This document shows positions 24,566-34,448 of a DNA stretch of 64,000 bases, one piece after another (position 1 is the stretch's first letter; each line of letters starts with the position of its first letter). The stretch is from Lachnospiraceae bacterium (lineage in GTDB: Bacteria > Bacillota > Clostridia > Lachnospirales > Lachnospiraceae). The translations under genes were made by a program, and so were the position numbers. The notes beneath the pieces were generated by a model. That model saw only the letters and a program-made list of their open reading frames with translations. It searched no databases and had not been told where the DNA came from. The stretch covers positions 124,001 through 188,000 of the forward strand of contig JAFSYI010000083.1 of assembly GCA_017450065.1 (NCBI GenBank), given 5' to 3'.

Positions 24566-25594
24566 ATGATTACTAAAAAGAATGTTTTCGGAATATCAGG
24601 ATTTTCAAACAGCGGAAAGACAACTCTTATAGAGAAGCTTATTCCTTTGCTGAAGGAATACGGCCTCAAGGTGGCTGTGATCAAGCATGACGGTCATGAT
24701 TTTGAAATGGACCGGAAGGGCAAGGATACCTACAGGTTCACGGAAGCCGGTGCGGATACGGTAATGATAAGCTCGGCGTCAAGGTATGCAAGGCTCGAAG
24801 AGAAAGGTCGTACGCTTGAAAAAATGCTTGATGACGCCGATGAGGCGGATATCGTTCTTATCGAAGGATATAAATACGCGGATGTGAGAAAGATAGGGAT
24901 CGCAGTTTCATGGCTTGATTACAGGCTTCCGTGTAACGTGGAAGACTACGAGGCCGTTGCCGTGGACGATAAGATGCGTTTTATCAGATCACTTGACAGG
25001 GATTCTGCAGGCAGAGTAAACGGCCTGTCTGTTTTCGATATTAACGATCCCAAAGCTGTTGCGGATTATATTATAAACACATCGTGTATTAATAAAGAAC
25101 AGGGCAGAGATAAGGAACAGGAAAAAGACTTTACACATTTTGACGGTGAGGGAAACGCAAGGATGGTGGATGTTTCGGATAAGAATGTCACGCACAGAAA
25201 GGCACGTGCCCGTGCGAGGGTTGTGGTTAACAGGAACACCTTTGAGCTTATTAAAAGCGGAGGGATCAAGAAGGGTGATGTATTGACTGTTGCTCAGATC
25301 GCGGGAATAATGGGAGCAAAACGCACACCGGATCTTATTCCCATGTGTCATCCGATCGTAACGGACGGGACAGAATTAAGGCTGACTCTTAATGAGGAGA
25401 CTCTCAGTGTGGATATAGAATCATCCGTAAGCTGTACCGGCAGGACAGGCGTTGAAATGGAGGCAATATGTGCATGCACGGTGGCTGCCATGACAGTCTA
25501 TGATATGTGCAAGGCAGTACAGAGAGATATAGAAATAACGGATATAAGGCTGATGAGTAAATCCGGAGGTATACACGGAGATTATGAGGTATAA
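24566..25594 (+). CDS. MobB-MoaC fusion protein
   Basis: A 342-residue two-domain protein. Residues 1-165 are MobB, a GTP-binding molybdopterin-guanine-dinucleotide accessory protein (P-loop GFSNSGKTT 12-20). A charged linker follows. Residues 189-342 are a complete MoaC, the cyclic pyranopterin monophosphate synthase subunit (MVDVSDK, PMCHPI, MEAICACTVAAMTVYDMCK, KSGG). It thus joins an early and a late step of cofactor biosynthesis. It overlaps mobA by 11 nt. moaA, which should act with moaC, is not in this window. The reading frame is continuous across the joint. Confidence 0.92.
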   Translation: MITKKNVFGISGFSNSGKTTLIEKLIPLLKEYGLKVAVIKHDGHDFEMDRKGKDTYRFTEAGADTVMISSASRYARLEEKGRTLEKMLDDADEADIVLIEGYKYADVRKIGIAVSWLDYRLPCNVEDYEAVAVDDKMRFIRSLDRDSAGRVNGLSVFDINDPKAVADYIINTSCINKEQGRDKEQEKDFTHFDGEGNARMVDVSDKNVTHRKARARARVVVNRNTFELIKSGGIKKGDVLTVAQIAGIMGAKRTPDLIPMCHPIVTDGTELRLTLNEETLSVDIESSVSCTGRTGVEMEAICACTVAAMTVYDMCKAVQRDIEITDIRLMSKSGGIHGDYEV

Positions 25595-26183
25595 TTGCGG
25601 GAAATACAAGATCGCGGTTGCAATATTTGCAGGCGGACGGTCCGTGAGGATGGGAAAGCCAAAGGAGAGCCTGACGACCGGTGACGGAAGAACCTTCCTT
25701 GAAAGGATCTGTGATGAGGCAGGAGCCTGTACGCGGACATGCATATGCGGAAAATACCTTTCCGTAAGAAGGGGGCAGACAGCAGGTGCAGACGGCTTTA
25801 CCACAGTGGAGGATGATTATGATGACATAGGCCCGCTCGGAGGACTTATTCCGGTCCTGAGGCGCGTGAAGGAAGACGGAATGGACGCAGTGCTCGCAGT
25901 AGCCGTTGACATGGTAAAATATGACAGATATGAGATCGAAGGTATATGTTCGGCATATTCGGGTGAGGATATTCTGCTGCCAAGAACAAGTGACGGAAGA
26001 GCTCATCCGTTAGCCGGTATCTATTCCGTAAAGATCTTAAAAAGAGCGCTTATGAATGCAAAAGAGGGTAAATACAGGATGACGGACCTTCAGGGAGAGG
26101 ATATACGGACGGGATATTATGATACGCCTTCGGATGCCGCATACATAAATATCAACAGACCGCAGGATCTCTCAGCTGTCTGA
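25584..26183 (+). CDS. mobA: Molybdenum cofactor guanylyltransferase
   Basis: A 199-residue nucleotidyltransferase with the N-terminal AIFAGGRSVRMGKPKE motif that binds GTP, and DDIGPLGGLIPVL. MobA attaches GMP to molybdopterin, forming the guanine dinucleotide cofactor used by formate dehydrogenases. It starts inside the end of the mobB-moaC gene (CACGGAG upstream). It closes the molybdenum cofactor run. Confidence 0.9.
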   Translation: MRYNCGKYKIAVAIFAGGRSVRMGKPKESLTTGDGRTFLERICDEAGACTRTCICGKYLSVRRGQTAGADGFTTVEDDYDDIGPLGGLIPVLRRVKEDGMDAVLAVAVDMVKYDRYEIEGICSAYSGEDILLPRTSDGRAHPLAGIYSVKILKRALMNAKEGKYRMTDLQGEDIRTGYYDTPSDAAYININRPQDLSAV

Positions 26184-26202
26184 TGCAATATCACGTGAAC
26201 TG

Positions 26203-26231
26203 TTTACTTTTGGGTAAAAGAGGCGTATAAA
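26203..26231 (+). promoter_or_regulatory. Predicted promoter for the lipoprotein gene
   Basis: TTTACT (26203-26208), a 17-nt spacer and TATAAA (26226-26231), 90 nt upstream of the start codon. Confidence 0.55.
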
Positions 26232-26320
26232 TTTAAGTATGGGATTACGGCTTTGCAACAAAACGGGAAAGAAGTAACGGTAAACCATAAAAAGCCATAA
26301 AAGATTAAGGAGGGCTGATA

Positions 26321-27787
26321 ATGAAGAGAAGACAATTACTTACCGCGGTTTTTACCGTTTCGGCTGCAGTAATGGTGGCAGGCTGCGGTCAGGACATTAC
26401 GATCAATATTAACGATAACGGCAATCTCATAGGTTCACTGATCTCAGAGAACGGGATTGAGTCATTGGTTTCGGGAAATGATGCACAGGAGCCGGAAGCT
26501 GCAGAAGAGGTATACAGCAGTGCCGATGGCTGGTCAGTGACATACGATCCGGCTCTGTTTGCAGTTAATGAGGATGAAGACGAAGATGTTACCGCCTTTG
26601 TATATCAGGGTGAATCGGCCGGAACCAATATGGTTACAATATCGTATATTAAGGATAAGCAGCCGGAAGAGGTTCTGGCGGAGCTGACAGACAACTGGGG
26701 AGATCCCGAAGCGATAGAGAGAAGCGAGAGTTATTTCCCGGGAACAAACGATAAGTGGGGATACTGGCGCTGCCTTCCTGCAGGAGAAGAGGGCTCGGGA
26801 CTTTCGGAACGTGCTTTTGCAGGTGAATATAATGACGGCGTGCTTATGTTTGAATTTACTGAGCACAGAGGAGACGACTCATCGGCACCGGATCCTGCCG
26901 CAACAGCGCTTCAGGCACTGACCGACTCGATAACATTTGAGAATTTCGGTCCGCAGAAGATGTACGACTATATTCCGGGTGTTTACGTCAGAACCTATAA
27001 TGAGGAGATAGAGGGAGAGGAGATGACGTTCGAGGACACAATAACCCTTAACGAAGATCATTCGGGTGAAATGAGCATGCAGGATGATCTGTATGTAATG
27101 TGGGGAAGCACAGTGCTTATGCAGGCTGACAATTCTTACGAATATACGGTGGAAGGTGACAAGCTTATGCTTAACCTGGACGGTGACTGGCTGGAATTCA
27201 CAAAGCAGGGCGAAGGTGATGAGATCAAGGCCGCAGATGAGCAGGATACAGCTGAAGCTTCCGATGAAACAAAAGAGAATGATGATGAACCGGGTAAGCT
27301 GCCGGCTTATAAGTATAACGGAGATGATGAGCTTACGGCAGCGGTATATCGGTTTATGATCGATAATTATGCGGCGCAGTACGATAAAACGGATGTTTCC
27401 ATACCGTGTATTATGATAGTGGGCACCGATGAGAGTGATTCGGAAGATATCCGCGTCTATGGGGATTTCTGGCTGCTGAACTACGATCTTGAAGGTGATA
27501 CCCTTGAATGCAAGTCGGGCGGATCATATCCGGGATGTATTCATTTTAAGAAGACCGACAGCGGATATGAAGCGCTTAAGATGGATATGGTGGAAGATGG
27601 TTCGGGCTATACTCCAAGCGCTAAGAAGATATTCGGAGATATGTATGAAGATTTCGAGAAGGTAAGCAGCGATGATCAGGCCCGCGAGAAAACAAGGGCT
27701 CAGATAATATCTGATTATGTTAATGACAACAAGCTTTCTATCACCAAATACCATGATTTCGGATGGGATCCGGTCGTTATAAACTAA
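26321..27787 (+). CDS. Lipoprotein of unknown function
   Basis: A 488-residue secreted protein starting after AAGGAGGG. The signal peptide ends VAGC (Cys22). A TININD segment follows at once, matching the ININD segment of the lipoprotein at 1455. Residues about 65-210 form a domain with repeated SADGWSVTYDPALFAV-like strands. An acidic linker (near 300-325) separates a second domain with several tyrosines. I do not recognise either domain. It has its own predicted promoter and is followed by a hairpin at 27874. Confidence 0.75.
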   Translation: MKRRQLLTAVFTVSAAVMVAGCGQDITININDNGNLIGSLISENGIESLVSGNDAQEPEAAEEVYSSADGWSVTYDPALFAVNEDEDEDVTAFVYQGESAGTNMVTISYIKDKQPEEVLAELTDNWGDPEAIERSESYFPGTNDKWGYWRCLPAGEEGSGLSERAFAGEYNDGVLMFEFTEHRGDDSSAPDPAATALQALTDSITFENFGPQKMYDYIPGVYVRTYNEEIEGEEMTFEDTITLNEDHSGEMSMQDDLYVMWGSTVLMQADNSYEYTVEGDKLMLNLDGDWLEFTKQGEGDEIKAADEQDTAEASDETKENDDEPGKLPAYKYNGDDELTAAVYRFMIDNYAAQYDKTDVSIPCIMIVGTDESDSEDIRVYGDFWLLNYDLEGDTLECKSGGSYPGCIHFKKTDSGYEALKMDMVEDGSGYTPSAKKIFGDMYEDFEKVSSDDQAREKTRAQIISDYVNDNKLSITKYHDFGWDPVVIN

Positions 27788-27863
27788 GGTAAACGGTATG
27801 AATAATTTCGTTCACTGTAAGAGGCCGGGCTGATCATAAATGCACCGACACGGTAAGTGAGAA

Positions 27864-27892
27864 TTGACTAATTCCCCGATAACGAGTATAGT
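27864..27892 (+). promoter_or_regulatory. Predicted pheST promoter inside a palindrome
   Basis: TTGACT (27864-27869), a 17-nt spacer and TATAGT (27887-27892). The -10 region and part of the spacer lie within the palindrome at 27874-27900. Confidence 0.55.
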
Positions 27893-27903
27893 TATCGGGG
27901 ATT
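27874..27903 (+). terminator. Strong hairpin: terminator of the lipoprotein gene or pheS operator
   Basis: CCCCGATAAC (27874-27883) and GTTATCGGGG (27891-27900) are perfectly complementary with a 7-nt loop, followed by ATTCTTT. It can end upstream transcription. It also overlaps the -10 of the predicted pheS promoter, so an operator is possible. Confidence 0.65.
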
Positions 27904-28008
27904 CTTTGTGCGAAACCGGGAAGAAACCTGTCTGCCCGGTCTCAGCAGCCGTAAATCAGGTATCGGAATCGTAAATAATAAGAAATAATAAGATAAAGGA
28001 GATATACA

Positions 28009-29052
28009 ATGGCTGATCTTAATGAATTAAGCGAGAAGCTGAGCAGTATAAAGGCTGAGATCAAGGCAGAGCTTGAGAAGAAAGAAACGTCTAAAAGTGT
28101 TTTTGAGTACAGAAAGACGATATTTGATTCCAAGACCGGTAAGATCGGAAGCCTTATGCGTGAAATGGGAAAGATCCCGAATGAAATGAAGGCCGAATAC
28201 GGTAAGCGCGTCAATGAGATGAAAGCATGGGCGCAGGATATGTTTGAAGAAATGGATGAAAAGTTCCGAAAGGAGGAGATGAAGCACAGATACGAGTCTG
28301 AGAAGCTTGATGTGACCATGCCGGCCCGGGAAATAAAGATCGGATATCTTCATCCCAATACCCTTATAAGGAACAGGATAGTTGATATCTTCGGATCGAT
28401 GGGCTTTGAGATATATGAAGGAACAGAGATAGAGACCGATTATTATAATTTTACGGCACTCAATACACCGGATGACCATCCGGCAAGGGACATGCAGGAT
28501 ACCTTCTATCTGTCGGATAAGTTCCTGCTGCGTACACAGACATCTGCGGGACAGATCCATGTAATGGAAGCAAAGAAGCCTCCCATCAAGATAATATCTC
28601 CGGGTAAGGTGTTCCGCTCGGATGATGACGCCACACATTCACCGATGTTCTCCCAGATGGAGGGACTCGTTGTTGATAAGGGGATCACACTGTGCGACCT
28701 TAAGGGAATGCTTGATGAATTCGTAAGGAGGATATTCGGAGAGGGCACAAGCACCAGACTGCGTCCTTCGTATTTCCCTTTTACAGAGCCTTCCGTTGAG
28801 GTGGATGTAAGCTGTTTCCAATGCCACGGCAAGGGCTGTAAGCTGTGCAAGGGTACCGGCTGGATAGAGGTACTCGGCGCCGGAGTGGTTAATAAGAAGG
28901 TACTTGAGGGCTGCGGTATTGATCCGGATGTGTACAGCGGATTCGCATTCGGTATAGGTATAGAAAGAATTGCGATGCTCAAGTACGGAATCAATAATAT
29001 AAAGCTGCTGTTTGAATCGGATCTGAGGGTACTTGAACAGATAAGAGAGTAG
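28009..29052 (+). CDS. pheS: Phenylalanine--tRNA ligase alpha subunit
   Basis: A 347-residue class II synthetase subunit starting after AAAGGAG. It has the N-terminal coiled coil, [15 protein letters not shown], the [14 protein letters not shown] substrate region, [13 protein letters not shown], the [24 protein letters not shown] segment usual in bacterial PheS, and the [14 protein letters not shown] motif 3. It charges tRNA-Phe with PheT. The 220-nt spacer before it contains no T-box motif that I can see. Confidence 0.96.
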   Translation: MADLNELSEKLSSIKAEIKAELEKKETSKSVFEYRKTIFDSKTGKIGSLMREMGKIPNEMKAEYGKRVNEMKAWAQDMFEEMDEKFRKEEMKHRYESEKLDVTMPAREIKIGYLHPNTLIRNRIVDIFGSMGFEIYEGTEIETDYYNFTALNTPDDHPARDMQDTFYLSDKFLLRTQTSAGQIHVMEAKKPPIKIISPGKVFRSDDDATHSPMFSQMEGLVVDKGITLCDLKGMLDEFVRRIFGEGTSTRLRPSYFPFTEPSVEVDVSCFQCHGKGCKLCKGTGWIEVLGAGVVNKKVLEGCGIDPDVYSGFAFGIGIERIAMLKYGINNIKLLFESDLRVLEQIRE

Positions 29053-29080
29053 TAAAAAAACAAGGTAAAGGAGATTGGCA

Positions 29081-31501
29081 ATGTTAGTTCCGTTAAGTTG
29101 GCTTAAGGAATATGTTGATATAAACATTTCGGTTGATGAGCTGGAGGAGAAGCTGTTCTCATGCGGCTTCGAGGTTGAGGAAAAATATGAGGTAGGACAT
29201 GACATAAGTAAAGTAGTTGTCGGATATGTTGAGGAGTGTGAACCGATACCCGACACACATCTTCATTTGTGCAAGGTTAATGCGGGAGAAGCAGGAGTAC
29301 TTCAGATATGCTGCGGTGCGGACAATGTAAGGGCCGGCGGAAAGTTCCCTCTTGCTCTTATCGGGGCAACCGTATATGCAACGGCAAAGGATCATAAAAC
29401 GGTCGAAGGAGTAATGACGATAGGACAGGGTAAGCTGAGAGGATATGATTCCTTCGGTATGCTATGCTCGGGAGTGGAAATAGGACTTACCGAGGACATG
29501 TATGAAGGCGCGGGATACAACGGTCTTTTGGTACTTCCCGATGATGCCGTGACAGGAGCGGATGTAAAGCCAATAGTAGGGCTTGACGACTGGATATTTG
29601 ACATAGCGATAACAGCCAACAGGCCCGACTGCCAGAGCATCTTCGGAATCGCACGGGAGGTCGCTGCGGTGCTTGGTACGAAGCTTCATGAACCGGCACT
29701 TGATTATACGGAGACAGAGGTTAAGAAGGAAGGCTTTGCGGTTAAGGTTGCGGCACCCGATATATGCCCGAGGTACATAGGTCATTATGTATATGATGTA
29801 AAGATAGCTCCGAGCCCCGCATGGATGAGAAGAAGACTTGCTCTCATAGGCCAGACGCCAATATCGAACTTGGTTGACATAACTAATTATATACTTAATG
29901 AACTCGGGCAGCCGATGCATGCTTTTGACTATGCTTATCTTGAAGGCGATCAGATAAACGTAAGACGTGCGGAAGACGGTGAAAAGATAGTAACTCTTGA
30001 TGAGAAGGAGCTTACTTTAAACAGCAGTAATCTGGTGATCTGTGACGGAGTTAAGCCGGTTGCTCTTGCAGGCATAATGGGAGGTCTTAATTCGGAGATA
30101 CTTGATTCCACGACAGAGGTACTGTTTGAGGCTGCCAAGTTCGCAAGAGACAATATAAGAAAAAGTTCAAGGGCACTCGGCAAAGCATCGGATTCCTCGG
30201 CAAGATTCAGCAAGGGAGTTGATGAGTATACTACAGTCATGGCGATGAAGAGAGCTCTTCACCTTATAGAGGAGCTTGACTGCGGCAAGGTAAGTTCAAC
30301 GCATGTAGATACCAACACGGGCAACACGATCGAAGCATCAGAGCTTAAGGTCAGTGTGAATAAAGTGAACGGAGTTCTTGGCATCACAGTTCCTACGGAT
30401 GATATATTGAGGATACTGAAGGGACTTGCCTTTGATCCCGTACTTGAGGGTGATGAGCTTACACTTAGGGTTCCGGCTTACAGAGAGGACATGGAGTCAT
30501 ATCAGGATGTTGCCGAAGAGGTTATACGTATGTATGGCTATGATCATGTGAAGGGGACCTTCATGCCGACAGCTGAGGTAACCCTGGGCGGATATAATCT
30601 TGAACAGAAGACAGAGCTTAAGATTAAGCGGGCTCTGTGTGCGGCCGGAGCAAGCGAGGGAGTTCATTATTCCTTCTTCTCGCCTTCATCACTGGATCTT
30701 ATAGGACTTCCTGAGGATGCGTGGGAGCGTAAGGCTATAAGGATAATGAATCCGATAAATGAGGATCTTTCTCTTATGAGGACCACTCTGGCTCCGCAGA
30801 TGATACAGGCAATGCAGAGGAACCAGAAGAAGGGCATACTGGAAGGCCGTATATATGAATTGGGAAATATATTTGTACCGGGATCACTTCCTCTTACCGA
30901 GTATCCTGAAGAGCTTGAGACGATATGCATAGGGTGCTTTGGCGAGGATGAGGATTTCTTCTCTGTAAAGGGTGTTGTCGAGGTGGTTGCGGACACGCTT
31001 GGAACAGAATTTGAGTACGAAGCTTCACAAAAGCCCTTCCTTCATCCGTACAGGACCGCAAAGATCCTGTGCAACGGAGAAGAGGTCGGATACATGGGCC
31101 AGATAAAATATGAGCTTATAGATGAACTTGATATGAGGGTTGATTCTTTCATTGCGCAGATAGATCTGTATAAGCTTAAGAAGTATTATGCGGGTGAACA
31201 GACCTTCATACCTCTTCCCAGATTCCCGGAAGAGAAGAGAGATCTTTGTTTTGTTATGGATAAGAACATAACCTGTGCCCAGATAGAGAAGGAGATAAAG
31301 AACAGCTGTGAGCTTATCACGGATGTAAAGCTGTTTGATGTTTATGAAGGAATGCAGCTTGGGATGGATAAGAAGAGCATGGCTTTTACCGTGGTATATA
31401 CACCGGGCGAGGAGGAGCTTACATCCGATAAGGTGGACGGATATGTATCCGGGCTTCTTGAAACACTTAAGGATAAGTATGGTGCCGTATTAAGAAGCTG
31501 A
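29081..31501 (+). CDS. pheT: Phenylalanine--tRNA ligase beta subunit
   Basis: Start ATG 29081 is set by AAAGGAG at 29067; a TTG at 29075 is also in frame but too close. The 806-residue length is normal. Domains seen in order are an N-terminal tRNA-binding (EMAP-like) domain (about 40-150), B3/B4 editing region, B5, the catalytic-like core and a C-terminal anticodon-binding FDX-ACB domain ending LKDKYGAVLRS. It follows pheS by 28 nt in the usual operon order. Confidence 0.96.
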   Translation: MLVPLSWLKEYVDINISVDELEEKLFSCGFEVEEKYEVGHDISKVVVGYVEECEPIPDTHLHLCKVNAGEAGVLQICCGADNVRAGGKFPLALIGATVYATAKDHKTVEGVMTIGQGKLRGYDSFGMLCSGVEIGLTEDMYEGAGYNGLLVLPDDAVTGADVKPIVGLDDWIFDIAITANRPDCQSIFGIAREVAAVLGTKLHEPALDYTETEVKKEGFAVKVAAPDICPRYIGHYVYDVKIAPSPAWMRRRLALIGQTPISNLVDITNYILNELGQPMHAFDYAYLEGDQINVRRAEDGEKIVTLDEKELTLNSSNLVICDGVKPVALAGIMGGLNSEILDSTTEVLFEAAKFARDNIRKSSRALGKASDSSARFSKGVDEYTTVMAMKRALHLIEELDCGKVSSTHVDTNTGNTIEASELKVSVNKVNGVLGITVPTDDILRILKGLAFDPVLEGDELTLRVPAYREDMESYQDVAEEVIRMYGYDHVKGTFMPTAEVTLGGYNLEQKTELKIKRALCAAGASEGVHYSFFSPSSLDLIGLPEDAWERKAIRIMNPINEDLSLMRTTLAPQMIQAMQRNQKKGILEGRIYELGNIFVPGSLPLTEYPEELETICIGCFGEDEDFFSVKGVVEVVADTLGTEFEYEASQKPFLHPYRTAKILCNGEEVGYMGQIKYELIDELDMRVDSFIAQIDLYKLKKYYAGEQTFIPLPRFPEEKRDLCFVMDKNITCAQIEKEIKNSCELITDVKLFDVYEGMQLGMDKKSMAFTVVYTPGEEELTSDKVDGYVSGLLETLKDKYGAVLRS

Positions 31502-31531
31502 ATACGGATAATATAATACGGAACGGGCAGC

Positions 31532-31568
31532 GTAAAGCAGATTATGAAAGTTGAGAATCGTCATAAGG
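31532..31568 (+). repeat. 37-nt dispersed intergenic motif, copy C
   Basis: Gap-free match to copies at 9338 and 23338. Here its final AAGG is part of AAGGAG, the ribosome binding site of the aminopeptidase gene at 31576. No CCTTATG partner follows. Confidence 0.7.
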
Positions 31569-31575
31569 AGATAAG

Positions 31576-33015
31576 ATGGAAACAAAAAACGCATGGGAAG
31601 CATATTCCGCAAAACAGCTTAAGGAGCTTGAAGCTGTAAGCGGGGAGTATATTGACTTTATCAGCAGCTGTAAGACGGAACGCGAATGTGTTGACCGCAT
31701 CGTTGAAGAAGCCGAGGCCGCAGGGTTTAAAGAGCTTAATGCCCTGATAGCTGATAAAGCGGAAATAAAGAAGGGGGATAAGATATATTCGGTATGGATG
31801 AATAAATCGGTCGTCCTGTTTAAGATCGGCTCCCGTCCGATAAGCGAAGGTATGAACATTCTGGGTGCGCATATCGATTCACCGCGTCTTGACGTAAAGC
31901 AGAATCCTCTTTACGAAGACAGCGGGTTTGCATATCTTGATACGCATTATTACGGCGGCGTCAAGAAATATCAGTGGGTGACTATTCCGCTCGCACTCCA
32001 TGGTGTTATCGTTAAGAAGGATGGTACGACGGTTATCGTAAACATCGGTGAGAATGAAGACGATCCCGTATTCTTTGTTTCCGATCTGCTCATCCATCTT
32101 GCACAGGAGCAGATGGAGAAGAAGGCCAATAAGGTGATAGAAGGAGAGGCACTTGATATACTGGTCGGTAACAGGCCTCTTGTTATAAAGAAAAGCACGG
32201 GGAAGAAAGAACCGGGTAAGGAGAATGAAGAAGGTAAAGCCGGCGCCAGGGACAAGGTTAAGAATAATATCCTGGAAATACTTAAGAATACCTATGGTGT
32301 TGAGGAAGAGGATTTCCTGTCGGCAGAGCTTGAGGTGGTGCCTGCGGGCAGGGCCAGGGAGACAGGGTTTGACAGGAGTATGATCCTTGGTTACGGACAT
32401 GATGACAGAGTATGTGCATATCCTTCACTCCGGGCTATCCTTAATTCGGGTGAGACAGAGAGGACGGCCTGCTGCATTCTTGTCGACAAGGAAGAGATAG
32501 GCAGTGTGGGCGCGACGGGAATGAAATCGCATTTCTTTGAGAATATGGTGGCTGAGATCCTTAATCTGAGCGGGGATTATTCGGGAATACTGCTTAAGAG
32601 GACTCTCGCCAATTCGTGCATGTTAAGCTCTGACGTGAGTGCCGGCTACGATCCGCTGTATGCTTCCGTATTCGATAAGAAGAACGTATGCTACCTTGGG
32701 AACGGTATGGTATTTAACAAATATACCGGTTCGAGGGGAAAGTCGGGCAGCAATGATGCCAATGCCGAGTATATCGCTTATCTTCGCGGAATACTTGATA
32801 AGGATAAGGTTGTATACCAGACGGCCGAGCTTGGCAGGGTGGATGCAGGCGGAGGCGGAACGATAGCATATATACTCGCTTTATACGGTATGAACGTAAT
32901 TGATGCGGGCGTGGCTGTTCTTAACATGCATGCGCCATGGGAATGCATAAGCAAGGCTGACCTGTATGAGGCGTACAGGTGTTATACGGCGTTTTTAAAA
33001 GGACAGGGACTGTGA
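31576..33015 (+). CDS. M18-family aminopeptidase
   Basis: A 479-residue metallopeptidase that removes N-terminal residues, often aspartate or glutamate. Metal and catalytic segments are [10 protein letters not shown], the DKEEIGS acid pair, and YGHDDRV. The C-terminal [18 protein letters not shown] carries the last metal-binding His. The length fits the bacterial M18 group. Its ribosome binding site is formed by the end of a 37-nt repeated motif. Its stop overlaps the start of queA. Confidence 0.92.
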   Translation: METKNAWEAYSAKQLKELEAVSGEYIDFISSCKTERECVDRIVEEAEAAGFKELNALIADKAEIKKGDKIYSVWMNKSVVLFKIGSRPISEGMNILGAHIDSPRLDVKQNPLYEDSGFAYLDTHYYGGVKKYQWVTIPLALHGVIVKKDGTTVIVNIGENEDDPVFFVSDLLIHLAQEQMEKKANKVIEGEALDILVGNRPLVIKKSTGKKEPGKENEEGKAGARDKVKNNILEILKNTYGVEEEDFLSAELEVVPAGRARETGFDRSMILGYGHDDRVCAYPSLRAILNSGETERTACCILVDKEEIGSVGATGMKSHFFENMVAEILNLSGDYSGILLKRTLANSCMLSSDVSAGYDPLYASVFDKKNVCYLGNGMVFNKYTGSRGKSGSNDANAEYIAYLRGILDKDKVVYQTAELGRVDAGGGGTIAYILALYGMNVIDAGVAVLNMHAPWECISKADLYEAYRCYTAFLKGQGL

Positions 33016-34040
33016 TCAAAAAATCTGATTTTTATTTTGAACTTCCCGGGGAGCTTATCGCACAGGATCCGCTTGAAGACAGATCCGCCTCAAGACTTCT
33101 TGTGCTTGATAAGAACACAGGTGAAGTCAGCCATGATACATTTAAGAACATCGGAGATTATCTTAAGCCCGGTGACTGCCTTGTGCTTAACAATACAAAG
33201 GTTATCCCGGCAAGACTTCTGGGCGTGAAAGAAGATACGGGAGCCAATGTGGAGGTCTTTCTTCTGAAACGGCATGAAGATGATGTATGGGAAACACTTG
33301 TCAGGCCGGGTAAGAAGCTGAGGCCGGGAGCCCGTGTCAGCTTCGGGGACGGTCTCTTAAGATGTGAGATACTTAAGGTGGAAGAAGAGGGAAACCGGCT
33401 TGTAAAGTTCTTCTATGACGGAATATTCGAAGAGATACTGGACCGGCTCGGTGAGATGCCCCTTCCGCCTTATATTACCCATAAGCTTAAGGACAGGGAC
33501 AGGTATCAGACCGTGTATGCAAGATACGAAGGTTCTGCTGCGGCGCCGACTGCGGGACTTCACTTTACAAAGGAGCTCCTGAAGGAGCTTGAAGGTAAGG
33601 GTATAGATATAGCCTATGTTACACTGCATGTGGGACTCGGCACCTTCAGGCCCGTTAAGACGGATAATATCCTTGAGCATCATATGCATTCCGAAATGTA
33701 TATGATAAACGAAGAGGCGGCAGGGAAGATAAACAGGGCCAAGGAGAACGGGCACCGTGTTGTCTGCGTCGGGACTACAAGCTGCAGAACGGTTGAAAGC
33801 GCGGCGGATGAGAACGGACGGATAAATCCCTGCAGCGGTGATACGGATATATTTATATATCCGGGTTACAGATTTAAGGTTCTTGACTGTCTTATTACTA
33901 ATTTCCATCTTCCCGAATCAACGCTTGTGATGCTTGTAAGCGCGCTTGCAGGACGACAGAACGTTCTTGATGCCTATGAAGAGGCAATAAGGGAGCGATA
34001 CAGGTTCTTCTCGTTCGGGGATGCGATGTTTATACACTGA
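33012..34040 (+). CDS. queA: S-adenosylmethionine:tRNA ribosyltransferase-isomerase
   Basis: Start is GTG at 33012, overlapping the aminopeptidase stop as GTGA; this gives the family N-terminus (V/M)[17 protein letters not shown] and the usual 342 residues. ATG 32979 would add an untypical extension. QueA makes epoxyqueuosine in tRNA from the preQ1 base and SAM. Motifs include [46 protein letters not shown] and [16 protein letters not shown]. Confidence 0.95.
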   Translation: MIKKSDFYFELPGELIAQDPLEDRSASRLLVLDKNTGEVSHDTFKNIGDYLKPGDCLVLNNTKVIPARLLGVKEDTGANVEVFLLKRHEDDVWETLVRPGKKLRPGARVSFGDGLLRCEILKVEEEGNRLVKFFYDGIFEEILDRLGEMPLPPYITHKLKDRDRYQTVYARYEGSAAAPTAGLHFTKELLKELEGKGIDIAYVTLHVGLGTFRPVKTDNILEHHMHSEMYMINEEAAGKINRAKENGHRVVCVGTTSCRTVESAADENGRINPCSGDTDIFIYPGYRFKVLDCLITNFHLPESTLVMLVSALAGRQNVLDAYEEAIRERYRFFSFGDAMFIH

Positions 34041-34098
34041 AGGACCGGGGATGTTTAACGCTGCCGGGTTATCTTAAACGTAAGGAGGGAGAAAGCTT

Positions 34099-34437
34099 AT
34101 GGAAGAAAAGAGAAGAAGCAGAAGAATGGTACTTAACGCACATCTGACGATGAATCCCGTAGGTGAAGCCATGGGAGAAAAGGTACCTGTTGACATCATC
34201 GATATAAGCAAGGACGGACTGGGCTTTGCCTGTGACACTCCGCTTGCAATGAATGCGATCTACGAAATGGATCTTACCATCTGGACAAAGGATGTTATCC
34301 ATACGTTTATAAATGTCACCCGTTTTGACGGAAAGAGCAATATGTACGGAGCCACATTTACCGGTATGAACGGAAGCGATCAGGATAAGATAAAGATATA
34401 TGAATTATTTGACAGAGCTGCCAGGGAACTGAATTAA
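34099..34437 (+). CDS. PilZ-domain protein
   Basis: A 112-residue single-domain protein starting after AAGGAGGG. It has the two c-di-GMP contact motifs: the RxxxR-type start RRSRR and DISKDGLGF, matching (D/N)xSxxG. It would bind c-di-GMP and act by contact with a partner. It is 11 nt upstream of the phosphoglycerate-mutase-like gene and probably co-transcribed. The only other c-di-GMP component in the window is the EAL protein at 13390. Confidence 0.85.
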   Translation: MEEKRRSRRMVLNAHLTMNPVGEAMGEKVPVDIIDISKDGLGFACDTPLAMNAIYEMDLTIWTKDVIHTFINVTRFDGKSNMYGATFTGMNGSDQDKIKIYELFDRAARELN

Positions 34438-34448
34438 CGGAGATTCTG

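Noticed and set aside
27788..28008. T-box riboswitch before pheST (also considered for trpS and leuS)
   Set aside because: No AGGGTGGNACCGCG-type T-box sequence is present in any of these leaders.
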